64,000 nt of DNA, from assembly GCF_017874315.1 (NCBI RefSeq), contig NZ_JAGGLG010000002.1, positions 62,001-126,000 on the forward strand. The letters are read 5' to 3'. The position numbers and the translations under genes were made by a program. The notes under the pieces were generated by a model. It saw only the letters and a list, made by a program, of their open reading frames with translations, ran no database searches and had not been told where the DNA came from. Numbering within the stretch: the stretch's first letter is position 1; each line of letters starts with the position of its first letter. Positions 49,514-58,968 of the stretch are shown here, one piece after another. This stretch comes from Symbiobacterium terraclitae (GTDB taxonomy: Bacteria; Bacillota; Sulfobacillia; Symbiobacteriales; Symbiobacteriaceae).

Positions 49514-51475
49514 ATGGCGATCACCCTCATCACCGGCCCCGCCCGGTCCGGCAAGACGGCAGCCCTCCGTGACCGTTACCTCGCCTGGCTCCGGGAAGGC
49601 GTGCGCACCGATCAGATCCTGATCCTCACCCACGGGGCGGACCAGACCGCCCCGTGGCTCACCGGCCTCGATCTGCCGGCGACCGGCCCGATCGAGGCCT
49701 GCGATTTCTACGGCTTCATCCGCCAGGAGCTGGCACTCCACTGGCCCACGGTGCAGGCAAAGGCAGCGGTCGCCAGGCAGTGGCTGGCACCCGCCTTCCT
49801 GCCGCTCACAGTCGAGCGCCACCTGCTGCAGGCCCTGCTGGAGCCCCACCACGCCCTCTTCGGCGACGTGGTCAAGTCCCGGCCGGAAAGGCTGGCGCTG
49901 CAGGTGCTCACCCGCATCGACCGGGTCGCCGCGGGCGCCGGCCTCGGGCCCGGGCAGGCCGTGCTCCGCATGGCCGAAGCCGACCGGCCCGAGAAGCGCG
50001 TGCTCTACGGGCAGGTGGCCGCGCTGCTGGACGAGCACCGCAGCCGCTGCCTGCAGGCCGGGCTGCTGGACTACGGCCTGGCGCTCACGCTGTTCACCGA
50101 CGGCCTCCTGCCCGAGCCCGACTACCGCCGCCACCTCCAGCACCGGTTCCGCCGGCTGCTGGTGGACGACCTGGACGAAGCGGTTCCCGTCGAGCTGGAC
50201 TTCGTGGCCGCCCTGGCCGCGGCGGTGGAGGAGGCGGCCCTCGCCCTCGACCCCGAGGGGGGCCACGACCTGCTCCGGGGGGCAGACCCCGCCGGGGCCC
50301 TGGTGCGGTTCGCCGGAGCCGTCGCGGTCAGCCTGCCGGACCCCGCCCCGGACCTGCCGGCGCGATTGGCCGCCCTCGGGCTGGCCGAGGCAGCTGCCGC
50401 CCAACCTGATGGGATCCCCCGTCGCTCCGACCGGTTCGAGACGGCTGGCTGCAAGCCCGGCGCGCCTGACGCCGCGGTCCGCCATCCCGACGTGACCGTG
50501 GAGTTCTGGGGTGACATGGTTGCCCAGGTGGCCGGTTCGGTGGCGGACCTGGTGGCCTCAGGCATGACCCCTGGTGACACCGCCGTGATCGCACCCCGGG
50601 TGGACAACCTCCTGGCCACCGCCCTGGGGCGGGCGCTGGCAGAGCGCGGCGTGCCGCTCCAGTGCCCGGTCCCGACCCGCCGGCTGCTGGACGAGCCCGC
50701 CGTGCGGGCCGTCGTCGCCCTGGCCGGGCTGGCGGTGCCGGCGTGGCGGGCCCCGTGGCCGTCTGCGGCTGCCGTTGCCGACGCCGCCCGGCTGCTGCTC
50801 CGGTTGGATCCGGAGGCTGCGGCCCGGCTGGGCGAGGCGCTCTGGCAGGCCGGGGACGGCCTGCCAGACCCCGCAGGCCATCCCGCGCCCTACCGCCGCC
50901 TGTACGCATGGCTGAAGGCGGCCAGGCACCGGCGGTGGCAGACCGATACCTTCGTCCGGGCCGCGCTCCTGGAGCTGCTCATGCCCCTCCGGCCCGACCT
51001 GCCGCCCGAGGCGTTGGACGCCTGCCGGCAGCTGCTCCGTGCCGCGGCCGACTTCCGCCTGGCCGCCGAGCGCCTCGGCGAAGCCGCGCTGGGCCCCGCC
51101 TACCGGCCGCTGCTCACCGAGGCCACGGCCCCGCTGCTGCCGCCAAAGCAGCTTCCCGACGGATCCGCCGTCCTCCTGACCACACCCCGGGACTTCCTCG
51201 CCCGCCGGCTCACCGCGGCGGTGCAGGTCTGGCTGGACGTCACCTCCCCCGGCTGGCTGCCCAGCGGCGTCTCCGAGCTGGCCAACCCTCACCTGCTGGC
51301 ACCCGGATGGCCCGAAGGCGCGGCGTGGATCGACGCGGAGACCGCAGCAGTGCGGGAGCGGGCCCGCACCCGCACGGCGCGGGCGCTGCTGCGCCGCTGC
51401 ACCGGCCGCGTGATCACCGCAGCGGCGGCGCTGAGCCCGTGGGTCCAGGAGCAGGAAGGGGGGCTGTGGGCATGA
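49514..51475 (+). CDS. AddB-like SF1-type ATPase lacking the nuclease domain
   Basis: A 653-residue protein. Walker A GPARSGKT (8-15) at the extreme N-terminus and RRLLVDDLDEAVPVELDFV as Walker B match the N-terminal half of AddB/RecC-like helicase folds. MTPGDTAVIAPRVDNL and the RGVPLQCPVPTRRLLDEPAVRAV stretch (given here in parts) fit the second helicase lobe. The C-terminal PD-(D/E)XK nuclease and iron-sulfur cysteines of true AddB are absent here and appear instead in the third gene of the operon. Start ATG one base after the preceding stop; stop overlaps the UvrD gene (ATGA). Likely binds and processes DNA with its two partners. Confidence 0.75.
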   Translation: MAITLITGPARSGKTAALRDRYLAWLREGVRTDQILILTHGADQTAPWLTGLDLPATGPIEACDFYGFIRQELALHWPTVQAKAAVARQWLAPAFLPLTVERHLLQALLEPHHALFGDVVKSRPERLALQVLTRIDRVAAGAGLGPGQAVLRMAEADRPEKRVLYGQVAALLDEHRSRCLQAGLLDYGLALTLFTDGLLPEPDYRRHLQHRFRRLLVDDLDEAVPVELDFVAALAAAVEEAALALDPEGGHDLLRGADPAGALVRFAGAVAVSLPDPAPDLPARLAALGLAEAAAAQPDGIPRRSDRFETAGCKPGAPDAAVRHPDVTVEFWGDMVAQVAGSVADLVASGMTPGDTAVIAPRVDNLLATALGRALAERGVPLQCPVPTRRLLDEPAVRAVVALAGLAVPAWRAPWPSAAAVADAARLLLRLDPEAAARLGEALWQAGDGLPDPAGHPAPYRRLYAWLKAARHRRWQTDTFVRAALLELLMPLRPDLPPEALDACRQLLRAAADFRLAAERLGEAALGPAYRPLLTEATAPLLPPKQLPDGSAVLLTTPRDFLARRLTAAVQVWLDVTSPGWLPSGVSELANPHLLAPGWPEGAAWIDAETAAVRERARTRTARALLRRCTGRVITAAAALSPWVQEQEGGLWA

Positions 51476-53538
51476 GCCTCACCCTGCGCCCCGACCAGGC
51501 CCGGGTGGCCGAGTACCGGGGCGGCTATATGGCCGTCCCCGCGGTGCCCGGCGCCGGCAAGACCACCGTGCTGGCCTACCTGGCGGCCGACCTCATCGCC
51601 GCCGGCCTGCCCGCCCCGGGCCGCGTCCTCGTCGTCACCTACACCAATTCCGCCGTGGGCAACTTCAAGAGTCGCATCGGCGGCTTCCTGGAGGCGCGGG
51701 GGCTCCCCCGCACCGGGTACGAGGTGCGGACCATCCACTCGCTGGCGGTGCAGATCGTCCGGCAGCGGCCGGAGGCCATCGGCTGGCCCGACACCTTCGC
51801 AGTGGTGGACGAGGTCCGCCGCGGCGCGATCCTCAGCGCGCTCACGCGCCGCTGGATCGCCGGGAACCGGGAGGCATGGGAGGCGCTGGTCAGGGCCGGC
51901 GAGGAGCGGCGTCAGGACGCGCTGGGCCAGTGGGACGAGCGGACCCAGTCGCTGATGGGCAGGCTGATCCAGTCGTTCAAGGCCCGGCGGCTCTCGCCCG
52001 AGGACGCGCTGGCGCTCACCCGCGCACTACCGGAGCACCTGCCGCTGCGCTGGGCGGCGGAGGTCTACCAGGAGTACCAGCGCGCACTGGCCCGAGAGGG
52101 GCTGGCCGACTTCGACGACCTGATGCTGGGCGCCTACCGCCTGCTGAAGGGGGAGCCCGACCTGCTGGAGCGCATGCAGAGGCGCTGGACCTACATCTTC
52201 GAGGACGAGGCGCAGGACTCGTACCGGCTGCAGGAGCAGGTTCTCCGCCTCCTGGCGGGACCGTCGGGCAACCTCGTCCGGGTCGGCGACGCCAACCAGG
52301 CCATCATGGGCAGCTTCACCACCGCCGAACCGGATCTGTTCCGCCGCTTCGGGCGGGAGCCGGGGGTTGCGGTCCGCCCCCTCACCATGGCCGGGCGCTC
52401 CAGCCGCGAGATCATCGGCCTGGCCAACGAGCTGGTGCGCTGGACCCGGGAGGAGCACCCCGACCCGGGCTGCCGGGACGCCCTGGAGGCGCAGTGGATC
52501 GAGCCGGTGCCCCCCGGGGGCGGCCAGTCCAACCCGGAGCCCGGCGGCCGGCGGGTCCTCTTCCGGGCGTTCGACAGCTACCGGGGCGAGCTGGAGGGGC
52601 TTGCCCGCATGGCTGCCCGCTCGGTGCGGGAGTACCCGGACGCCACCGTGGGCGTGCTGCTGCCCACCAACGCCATGGTGGACGAACTGCTGGCCGAGCT
52701 GCGCGCGCTGGGCGCTCCCGCTGAGGCCGTGGGCCGCACCGCCCCCATGGAGCGGCTGCGCCTGGCGTCAGACCTCCTGGCCGCCCTGGCCTTCCTCGCC
52801 GCCCCGCACATGTCAGAACGCCGGGAGGCCGTACCGGGGTTCGAGCCGTACCTGGACGGCTGGCTCGAGGCGGCCTGCCTGCCGGCCGACGAGCTGCTGC
52901 TGCGCATGGCCTCGGACCTCCGCCTGACCGGAGCGGACCTCGCACTGGCGCAGTACCTGGCCCTCCGGGCTCGCCGGCTGCTGGAGGAGGAGCCGCTCTA
53001 CGGCCTGGCCGACGTGGCCCGGGAGCTGGCGGAGGGCCTGAAGACGTCAGGCTGGCTGGCCGAGGCGCTCTACGACCGGCGGGGGTTCGAGCCGGTGCCC
53101 GGCGTGGTCTACGTGACCACCTGCCATTCTTCCAAGGGGCTGGAGTGGGACACCGTCTACGTCGGCGGCCTCACCCGCGCCCAGTTCCCCGGCGCCCTGA
53201 CCGACTGGACCCCCGCGGAGCTCTGGTTCCTGCCCGAAGACCACGCGAACCCCGAAGCGGCGGCGGTGGCGCTCCTGGACCGCCTCGTCGCTGCTGCGAC
53301 GGGGGGTGGCGCGCCGGAGAGATCCGTCGACTCCCCTGTCGACGGGCCTCACGACGACCCTGTGGCCCGTGCCAAGCGCGAACACATCGCCGAGAGGCTC
53401 AGGCTGCTCTACGTCGCGATCACCCGGGCCAGGTGCAACCTGCTGCTCTCCTTCCACCGGGAGAACCAGCGGGGACGGAAAGCCCTGCCCACCCCGGCGC
53501 TCGTGCACCTGAGCCAGTTTGCGGCGAAGGCGAGGTGA
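51472..53538 (+). CDS. UvrD/Rep-type superfamily 1 DNA helicase
   Basis: 688 residues, 3'-5' helicase by family. Motif I VPGAGKTT (25-32), Ia VVTYTNSAVGNFKSRI, II EDEAQDS (244-250), III RVGDANQAI (270-278), IV MAGRSSREI, V TTCHSSKGLEWD (549-560), and VI LLYVAITRARCNLLLSF (near 645) are all intact, so it should be active. No nuclease domain is fused, unlike AddA. The ATG overlaps the AddB-like stop, so the two are translated in step. Longer in-frame starts lie within the upstream gene and are rejected. Confidence 0.9.
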   Translation: MSLTLRPDQARVAEYRGGYMAVPAVPGAGKTTVLAYLAADLIAAGLPAPGRVLVVTYTNSAVGNFKSRIGGFLEARGLPRTGYEVRTIHSLAVQIVRQRPEAIGWPDTFAVVDEVRRGAILSALTRRWIAGNREAWEALVRAGEERRQDALGQWDERTQSLMGRLIQSFKARRLSPEDALALTRALPEHLPLRWAAEVYQEYQRALAREGLADFDDLMLGAYRLLKGEPDLLERMQRRWTYIFEDEAQDSYRLQEQVLRLLAGPSGNLVRVGDANQAIMGSFTTAEPDLFRRFGREPGVAVRPLTMAGRSSREIIGLANELVRWTREEHPDPGCRDALEAQWIEPVPPGGGQSNPEPGGRRVLFRAFDSYRGELEGLARMAARSVREYPDATVGVLLPTNAMVDELLAELRALGAPAEAVGRTAPMERLRLASDLLAALAFLAAPHMSERREAVPGFEPYLDGWLEAACLPADELLLRMASDLRLTGADLALAQYLALRARRLLEEEPLYGLADVARELAEGLKTSGWLAEALYDRRGFEPVPGVVYVTTCHSSKGLEWDTVYVGGLTRAQFPGALTDWTPAELWFLPEDHANPEAAAVALLDRLVAAATGGGAPERSVDSPVDGPHDDPVARAKREHIAERLRLLYVAITRARCNLLLSFHRENQRGRKALPTPALVHLSQFAAKAR

Positions 53539-53545
53539 CAGGCCC

Positions 53546-54427
53546 GTGTCGTTGACCCCGCACCAGAAGCTGGCCGAGCGGCACCTGAGCGCCCTGGCCC
53601 TGCGGCTCTTCACCGAGTGCCCCCTGCGTTTCAGGCGCCGGTACATCGACGGCCTCCAGCTCGCCGGCCTGCCCGACGACCCTGACGAGCAGCGCGCGCT
53701 GCGCCAGGGCGAGCGGTTCCACCTGATGGCCCGCCGCTACTACGCCGGCCTGCAGCCCGGCACGCTCGGCGACGCCGGCGAGCGGGCGGAGCTGGAGGGC
53801 TGGCTGGACCGGCTGCGGCGCTACCTGCCGCGGGACCCTGAGAAGGTCTACTACCCGGAGCTGGAGCTGCGCCTGAAAGAGCCCTTCGAGCAGCCTTCCG
53901 GACCCGATCAGCCTGCCCTGCGCCTCATGGCCAAGTTCGACCTGCTGACGGTGGAGTCCGACGGCACGGCGACCATCTACGACTGGAAGACGCTGCGGCG
54001 GATGCCCGCACACCAGCGGCTGGCGGAAGCGTTCCAGACGGTAGTCTACCGCTACGTGCTGTGCGCGGCCGGCGGGGCCTACGCCCCCGGGGGCAGGTTC
54101 GACCCCGGCCGGGTGACGATGGTCTACTGGAACCCGCTGCGGGGCGGCGTGGAGGAGCGGTTCCCCTACGGCGCCGAGCCGTTCGCCGCGGACGGCGAAC
54201 GGCTGCGCCGGGTGGTGTCCGAGATCCTGTCCACACCGCCGGACGGCTTCCTCCCGACCGGCGACGAGCGCATCTGCGCCCGCTGCGAGTACCGGCCCCT
54301 CTGCCACGGCCAGGCGGCGCACTGGGCCGACGGCGAGGGAGCGGACGTGGACGTGCCCGTGGAGGAGGAGCTGTCAGAGGAGGTCGCGGGCGGCGGTGAC
54401 GACCCGGCCGACCTGCCGCTGCCGTAA
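53546..54427 (+). CDS. PD-(D/E)XK nuclease with Cas4/AddB-type iron-sulfur cluster
   Basis: A 293-residue protein. The nuclease core has AKFDLL (Asp132) and IYDWKT (Asp146, Lys148) in the right spacing, and Gln in the following helix (FQTVVYRYVL). Four cysteines, C25 at the start and C244-x2-C247-x5-C253 at the end, match the split 4Fe-4S cage of Cas4, Dna2 and the AddB C-terminus. No cas1/cas2 or CRISPR is nearby. The tail is acidic. It starts 7 bases after the UvrD stop with GAGGTGA as ribosome site. Together the three proteins look like AddAB in pieces. Confidence 0.87.
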   Translation: MSLTPHQKLAERHLSALALRLFTECPLRFRRRYIDGLQLAGLPDDPDEQRALRQGERFHLMARRYYAGLQPGTLGDAGERAELEGWLDRLRRYLPRDPEKVYYPELELRLKEPFEQPSGPDQPALRLMAKFDLLTVESDGTATIYDWKTLRRMPAHQRLAEAFQTVVYRYVLCAAGGAYAPGGRFDPGRVTMVYWNPLRGGVEERFPYGAEPFAADGERLRRVVSEILSTPPDGFLPTGDERICARCEYRPLCHGQAAHWADGEGADVDVPVEEELSEEVAGGGDDPADLPLP

Positions 54428-54519
54428 GAGCTGGCGCAGGATCGGAAGCAGTGTGGCACAGCTTCCGCGGCCGGCCTGGTGCGCTGCCTCGGGGCCCCAG
54501 CTGGTCTTCCCGGACGCGA

Positions 54520-54550
54520 CAGTGGGCTGGACGCTGCGTCCAGCCCACTG
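54520..54550. terminator. Bidirectional hairpin between nuclease gene and mcp
   Basis: CAGTGGGCTGGACG (54520-54533) and CGTCCAGCCCACTG (54537-54550), a perfect 14-bp stem with loop CTG, between convergent genes. No T tract on either side. Confidence 0.65.
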
Positions 54551-54593
54551 CTCGCATCGCAACACCCGGTGCTCAGCGCTTCACGCGCGCTGC

Positions 54594-56459
54594 TCACACC
54601 CTGAAGTTCCCCACCTGCTCCTTCAGCCCGGTGGTGATCTGGTTCAGGCTTTCCGCATGGCTGGCCACGCCGTCGGCGACGGCGGCCAGCTCTTCGACCG
54701 AGGCGGAGACCTGCTCCGCCGCGGCGGCGTTCTGCTGCGCGGCGTCGACGATGGCCGAGACGGTGGAGAGCGCCTCGTTGGCGCTGTCGGCCATCTCCTC
54801 GGTGGCGGCCGTGTTCTCCGCCGTGACGGCGGCGAAGCCCTCGAAGGCCTTCATCGCCACGTCCACCTCCCGCTGGAGGTTGGCGGCGCCGACTGCCACT
54901 TTGCGCACGTCCTCGGCTGCGCGCCTCACCGTCTGCAGGATCTGCTCCAGCTGCTCACCGGCCCGGGACGCCAGCCGGCCGCCCTGCTCGACCTCGGTGG
55001 AGCCCTCCGCCATGGACTCGACCACCTGGGCCGTGCGCTCCTGGATCTGCGTGATGAGGGCGCTGATCTCCTGGGCGGAGGCAGCCGAACGCTCCGCGAG
55101 CCGCCGGACCTCCTCGGCCACGACGGCGAAGCCGCGCCCGTGCTCCCCGGCCCGGGCCGCCTCGATGGCGGCGTTCAGCGCCAGCAGGTTGGTCTGGTCC
55201 GCGATCTCCGAGATCACCGCCGTGATCTGGCCGATCTGTGCGGATGCCTCCTCCAGTTCGCCCATCCGGGCGGTGGACATGCCGACGACCTCCCGAATCC
55301 GGGCCATCGACTGCACCATCTCCTCCACCGCACCGGCGCCCTCGGAGGCGATGCGGGCCGCCTCCTCTGCGCTGCCCGCCACCTGGTCGGCCTGCGCGGT
55401 CATCTGCTCGATGGCCTTGGCCGCACGGTGCAACAGCGACGATGCCTCCTCCAGGTCGCCGGAGGAGCGGTTCGCCCCGGAGGCGATCTGCCGGATCGAC
55501 TCACGCAGCTCCTGAATGACCGTGTCGATGTTCCGGGCTGCGGCGGCCTGCTGCGAGGTGCCCTCGGCCACCACGGTCACGGCCCTGGCGGCGTCCTGCG
55601 CAGCAGATGCGGCCTGGGCCGCCGCCGAAGACAGGTCGCCCGAGACCTGAAGGCCCGTCTGCACCGTGCCCTGCATCCGCACGACCAGGTCGCGCAGAAA
55701 GGCGACCATCTGGTTGAAGCTGCCGGCCATCTCCGCCAGCTCGTCCCGCCCCCTGACGTTCTCCAGAGCCCGGGTCACCTCGGGGGTGAGGTCCCCTGAC
55801 GCCAGGCGCCGCGCCGCCTGCGCAAGCGCCTCCACAGGCCTCGTGATCTTCCGGGCGACCAGGAAGGAGATGGCGAGCCCGAGCAGCACCGCCAGCCCCG
55901 CCGCCCCCGCGGCGATGATCTGTGTCAGCTGGACTGCCTCAGCCGCCTCCCGTGAGGTCTGCTCCACCCGCGTCCGGTGGTGCTCCAGCAGGCTGGCCAG
56001 GGCCGCGCTGTTGTTGTTCCGGACCGTCTCGAGCGAACGGCTCATCCAGTTGATCTCGGCCTGCTCAAAGCGGTCCCGACTGAGGAGGCGCTCGGCGAAG
56101 GCCACGAACTCGGTGAAGCGGCGCTGCACGCCGTCGATCAGCGTGGCCATTTCCGCATCGCCGTCGGCCGCCTGGGCCAGACTATCGAGCATCGCACTCA
56201 CCCGGTTCCGGGTCTCCATAAACGTCTGCTTCTGCGCCGGATCAACCGTGGCGGTGTAGGCGGAAGCTGCGTAGGCCAGTTCGATCAGGTCGCGCTCAAG
56301 CTGCTGCACCTCAACCATCCGCAGCAAAGCCTGCTCCTTCGCGGTGTTCGCCTGCTGCACCGTCTGCAGTCCCCAGTTGCCGACCCACGCGACGAGCGCC
56401 GTGAGCGCGATGAGCAGGATGGAGAGTCCGAACAGGCGTCGCTGGACCGTCCACTTCAT
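54594..56459 (-). CDS. Methyl-accepting chemotaxis protein
   Basis: A 621-residue membrane chemoreceptor. TM1 (about 9-28) and TM2 (about 183-204) bracket a helical four-helix-bundle ligand domain (about 150 residues). HAMP follows ([23 protein letters not shown]), then the long cytoplasmic coiled coil with the conserved tip [35 protein letters not shown] (seen here as [20 protein letters not shown]). The ligand is unknown. The ATG at 56459 follows AAAGGGG; a TTG just upstream is possible. It has its own clear promoter at 56519-56547. Confidence 0.94.
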   Translation of the reverse strand: MKWTVQRRLFGLSILLIALTALVAWVGNWGLQTVQQANTAKEQALLRMVEVQQLERDLIELAYAASAYTATVDPAQKQTFMETRNRVSAMLDSLAQAADGDAEMATLIDGVQRRFTEFVAFAERLLSRDRFEQAEINWMSRSLETVRNNNSAALASLLEHHRTRVEQTSREAAEAVQLTQIIAAGAAGLAVLLGLAISFLVARKITRPVEALAQAARRLASGDLTPEVTRALENVRGRDELAEMAGSFNQMVAFLRDLVVRMQGTVQTGLQVSGDLSSAAAQAASAAQDAARAVTVVAEGTSQQAAAARNIDTVIQELRESIRQIASGANRSSGDLEEASSLLHRAAKAIEQMTAQADQVAGSAEEAARIASEGAGAVEEMVQSMARIREVVGMSTARMGELEEASAQIGQITAVISEIADQTNLLALNAAIEAARAGEHGRGFAVVAEEVRRLAERSAASAQEISALITQIQERTAQVVESMAEGSTEVEQGGRLASRAGEQLEQILQTVRRAAEDVRKVAVGAANLQREVDVAMKAFEGFAAVTAENTAATEEMADSANEALSTVSAIVDAAQQNAAAAEQVSASVEELAAVADGVASHAESLNQITTGLKEQVGNFRV

Positions 56460-56518
56460 CAACGAATACCCCTTTCACCCGACCCGACGTGATCCGGAGA
56501 AAGTAACTCGGTAACACA

Positions 56519-56547
56519 AGTATAGTGTCAATGGTTGACTGTTTCAA
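56519..56547 (-). promoter_or_regulatory. Sigma-A-type promoter for the chemoreceptor gene
   Basis: Read on the minus strand, TTGAAA (56547-56542) and TATACT (56524-56519) with a 17-base spacer, about 60 bases upstream of the start. Confidence 0.78.
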
Positions 56548-56669
56548 GTTTGCTACAACCTATCAGGCAAGATCCGGAGCCATAATCTGCCTGAGGCCGT
56601 CACGGGTAACGGGCACTCACCGTCTTAAACATGGCAGTTACAAAAATCCTGCTTTCGGAGGGAAACGCT

Positions 56670-57179
56670 GTGGAGCGTCCTGGAGCTTTTCAGTTGAAGG
56701 GTCCCGTGACCCTCGTCGGTCCCGAGCTTCGGGTGGGCGATGTGGCCCCCGCCTTCACCGCCGTGGCCAATGACCTCACCACGGTGGAGTCGTCCGCCTT
56801 CGCGGGCAAGGTGCGCATCATCTCCTCGGTGCCGTCGCTGGATACGGGCGTGTGCGACACCCAGACCCGCAAGTTCAACGAGGCGGCTTCCAGCCTCGGC
56901 GAGGGGGCCGTGGTGCTGACCATCTCCTGCGACCTGCCCTTCGCGCAGAAGCGCTGGTGCGGCAACGCCGGCGTCGACCGGGTGGTCACCCTGTCGGACT
57001 ACCGGGATCACGCCTTCGGCAAGGCATACGGCACCTACATCAAGGAGCTGGCCCTGCTCTCCCGGGCTGTCTTCGTCGTGGACCGGAACGACCGCGTCGT
57101 CCACGTGGAGTACGTGCCTGTCGCCGGGCAGGAGCCCAACTACGACGCCGCTCTTGAGGCGGCCCGGGCTGCGCTGTAA
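56670..57179 (+). CDS. tpx: Thiol peroxidase (atypical 2-Cys peroxiredoxin)
   Basis: Reduces H2O2 and organic peroxides with thioredoxin. It has 169 residues from GTG 56670, matching Bacillus Tpx length and its FKGGPVTLVG-like start. The peroxidatic Cys62 is in SLDTGVCDTQTRKFN and the resolving Cys97 in DLPFAQKRWC; Cys87 is extra. CGGAGGGA lies 8 bases before GTG 56670, while the ATG at 56631 has no ribosome site. Confidence 0.94.
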   Translation: MERPGAFQLKGPVTLVGPELRVGDVAPAFTAVANDLTTVESSAFAGKVRIISSVPSLDTGVCDTQTRKFNEAASSLGEGAVVLTISCDLPFAQKRWCGNAGVDRVVTLSDYRDHAFGKAYGTYIKELALLSRAVFVVDRNDRVVHVEYVPVAGQEPNYDAALEAARAAL

Positions 57180-57201
57180 GCGAGTCGTGCTTGGAGAACA
57201 T

Positions 57202-57231
57202 CAGGGCCGACCCTTTGCAGGGTCGGCCCTG
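57202..57231. terminator. Bidirectional terminator between tpx and the CDF gene
   Basis: CAGGGCCGACCCT (57202-57214) and AGGGTCGGCCCTG (57219-57231), a perfect 13-bp stem with loop TTGC, between convergent genes. Confidence 0.8.
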
Positions 57232-57238
57232 TCGACGA

Positions 57239-58132
57239 TCAGCCCGTGCACGAATCCAGGTCCGGCTCCACGTGAACCTGCACCGCGCCCACGTCGGCCA
57301 GGCTCGTCAGGGCCTGCTCCACCCGGTCGGCCACGGCGTGCGCCTCTACGACGGTCAGGTGGCGGGGGACGAGGACGGTGACGTCTACGGCCACCGTGTT
57401 GCCCAGCGAGCGGGCCCGCAGGTCCTGCACGCCGGTGACCCCCTCGATGCCGGTGACGACGCCGTGCAGCGCCGCGATGCGCTCCCGGTCGGCGAACCCG
57501 TCCATCAGCATGTGTGCGGCGCCTGAGCCGATGGACCAGGCCGTGCGGGCGACGAGCACCGCCACCGCCAGGCCCGCCAGCGGGTCCGCCCAGGTCCAGC
57601 CCACGTTGCTGCCCACAATGCCCGCGGCCGCTCCGAGGCTGATCAGCGCATCGGAGAGGTGGTCGTACGCCGCCGACTCCAGGGCGCTGCTCCCGCACCG
57701 CCGCGCGAGCCGCAGGTTGTAGGCGTAGACGGCCAGCAGGAGCGCGGCGGAGCCCAGCGCCACCCAGAGGGACCAGCCCTGCGGCGCCTCGCGCCCGGGC
57801 GCCACCAGCGAGAGGACGGCGCTGCGGCCCACCTCGAGGCTGGCGATCCCCATGATCGTGGCCACGATCAGCGAGGCCACCCCTTCGGCCCGGGCGTGGC
57901 CGTACCGGTGTTCTTCATCGGCCGGCCGCTGGGCGACCATCAGCCCCAGCAGCACGGCAACCGAGCCCAGGACATCAGTGGCGTTGTTCACCCCGTCGGC
58001 CGTGATGGCCTGCGAGCCCGCAAGCCAGCCGACGGTCAGCTTCGCGGCGGTGAGAAGGCAGTACGTGGCGATGCTCAGCCAGGCACCCTTCTGACCTTGC
58101 GACTGCTGCGGGGCCGGATTCGTCTCTACCAC
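57239..58132 (-). CDS. Cation diffusion facilitator transporter
   Basis: A 297-residue CDF exporter of divalent metals, six transmembrane segments. Metal-site motifs are ADGVNNATDVLGS (D-x5-D region of TM2) and AYDHLSDALISLGA (H-x3-D of TM5). The cytoplasmic C-terminal domain is ferredoxin-like (VQVHVEPDLDSC at its end). The metal cannot be assigned. GTG 58132 follows GGGGGAAC and gives the usual short N-terminus. An in-frame ATG at 58243 would add 37 residues. Confidence 0.9.
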   Translation of the reverse strand: MVETNPAPQQSQGQKGAWLSIATYCLLTAAKLTVGWLAGSQAITADGVNNATDVLGSVAVLLGLMVAQRPADEEHRYGHARAEGVASLIVATIMGIASLEVGRSAVLSLVAPGREAPQGWSLWVALGSAALLLAVYAYNLRLARRCGSSALESAAYDHLSDALISLGAAAGIVGSNVGWTWADPLAGLAVAVLVARTAWSIGSGAAHMLMDGFADRERIAALHGVVTGIEGVTGVQDLRARSLGNTVAVDVTVLVPRHLTVVEAHAVADRVEQALTSLADVGAVQVHVEPDLDSCTG

Positions 58133-58348
58133 CGCGCGTTCCCCCAGTCTGAACGTGGCCAGGGGTTTCCCTTCGGCCAAAAAGTTTCCGGCGGGAAAAA
58201 CTCCATAGACGACGCAAGACCCGCACCGCTGGTCAAGCGGCACAGGTCTTTGTCATCCCATATGGAAATGGTAGCATGCGCACGGCGGTCCTGACAACCG
58301 AAGTGCCTGGAAATAGGGCGAAGAGACCAGGTCTATGGTGCCATGTGA
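58133..58348 (-). other. Intergenic region upstream of the CDF gene
   Basis: About 216 bases, no gene seen. CCATATGG (58258-58265) is a palindrome flanked by CAT and ATG and lies about 130 bases before the CDF start; it could be a metal-regulator operator, but this is speculative. No NiCo or Mn riboswitch signature was recognised. Confidence 0.35.
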
Positions 58349-58948
58349 CTACGGCGCCGAGGGCCCCTCGCCGGACTGCGCTTCCTCGCAGTCGCACTCG
58401 CTGTCCAGCATGTGCTCCATCGCGCCGGTGGTGACGCAGAGGATGCGCGCAGGGGTGGTGCCGCAGTTCTCCACCCGGTGCGGGATGTACCCGTTCCAGT
58501 GGAGCGAGTCCCCCTCGCCGAGGATGAGTTCCTCGTCCCCCTGCCGGTAGCGCACCGAGCCCTGCAGGACCAGGTGGCACTCCTCGCCCTCGTGGGCGTG
58601 GTGGTCGCCGCCGGTGGCGGCGCCCGGCGCCAGCTCGATCAGCATCATCTTCAGGCTCCGGCCCGGGGCGGAGAGCAACTGCACGCTCAGCCCCTCGCTG
58701 CCCAGGGAGTACCCCTGCCGCTCGTTCGCCCGCACCACGTGGGCCCGCTCCTCCTGGGAGATGAGCAGCAGGGCGATGGGCACGCCGAGCCCGGCCGAGA
58801 GCCGGTCGAGGGCCTGGAGCGAGGGCGAGGCCTTATCGTTCTCCAGCTGGCAGATGAAGCCCTTCGACAGGCCGCTGCGCTCCGAGAGCTCCTGGAGGGT
58901 GATGCCCTTCTGCGTGCGCGTCTGTCGAATGCGATGGCCCAGGGACAT
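58349..58948 (-). CDS. XRE-family regulator with C-terminal cupin domain
   Basis: A 199-residue regulator. The N-terminal helix-turn-helix (about 5-60) includes TLQELSERSGLSKGFICQLEN, and the C-terminal cupin (about 105-175) has HHAHEGEECHLVLQG and HWNGYIPHRVENCG, retaining metal-binding His/Glu positions. This PuuR-like architecture often controls amino-acid, polyamine or sulfur metabolism. It ends in a Cys-rich acidic tail (DSECDCEEAQSGEG). It is 20 bases downstream of the sigma factor gene, after GGAGGTAAAGCC, so the two form an operon. Confidence 0.9.
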   Translation of the reverse strand: MSLGHRIRQTRTQKGITLQELSERSGLSKGFICQLENDKASPSLQALDRLSAGLGVPIALLLISQEERAHVVRANERQGYSLGSEGLSVQLLSAPGRSLKMMLIELAPGAATGGDHHAHEGEECHLVLQGSVRYRQGDEELILGEGDSLHWNGYIPHRVENCGTTPARILCVTTGAMEHMLDSECDCEEAQSGEGPSAP

Positions 58949-58968
58949 GGCTTTACCTCCTCGGTAGG

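Noticed and set aside
47885-50485. 866-codon minus-strand frame
   Set aside because: Crosses the terminator at 48926-48953 and runs antisense to the IPT repeats and the AddB-like gene; composition is typical of a shadow.
53546-54427. Genuine CRISPR-associated Cas4
   Set aside because: The Fe-S nuclease pattern fits Cas4, but equally the AddB C-terminus; the helicase partners in the same operon favour the AddAB-like reading.
58133-58348. NiCo-type riboswitch upstream of the CDF transporter
   Set aside because: No match to the conserved NiCo junction sequences on the minus strand; only a short palindrome is present.
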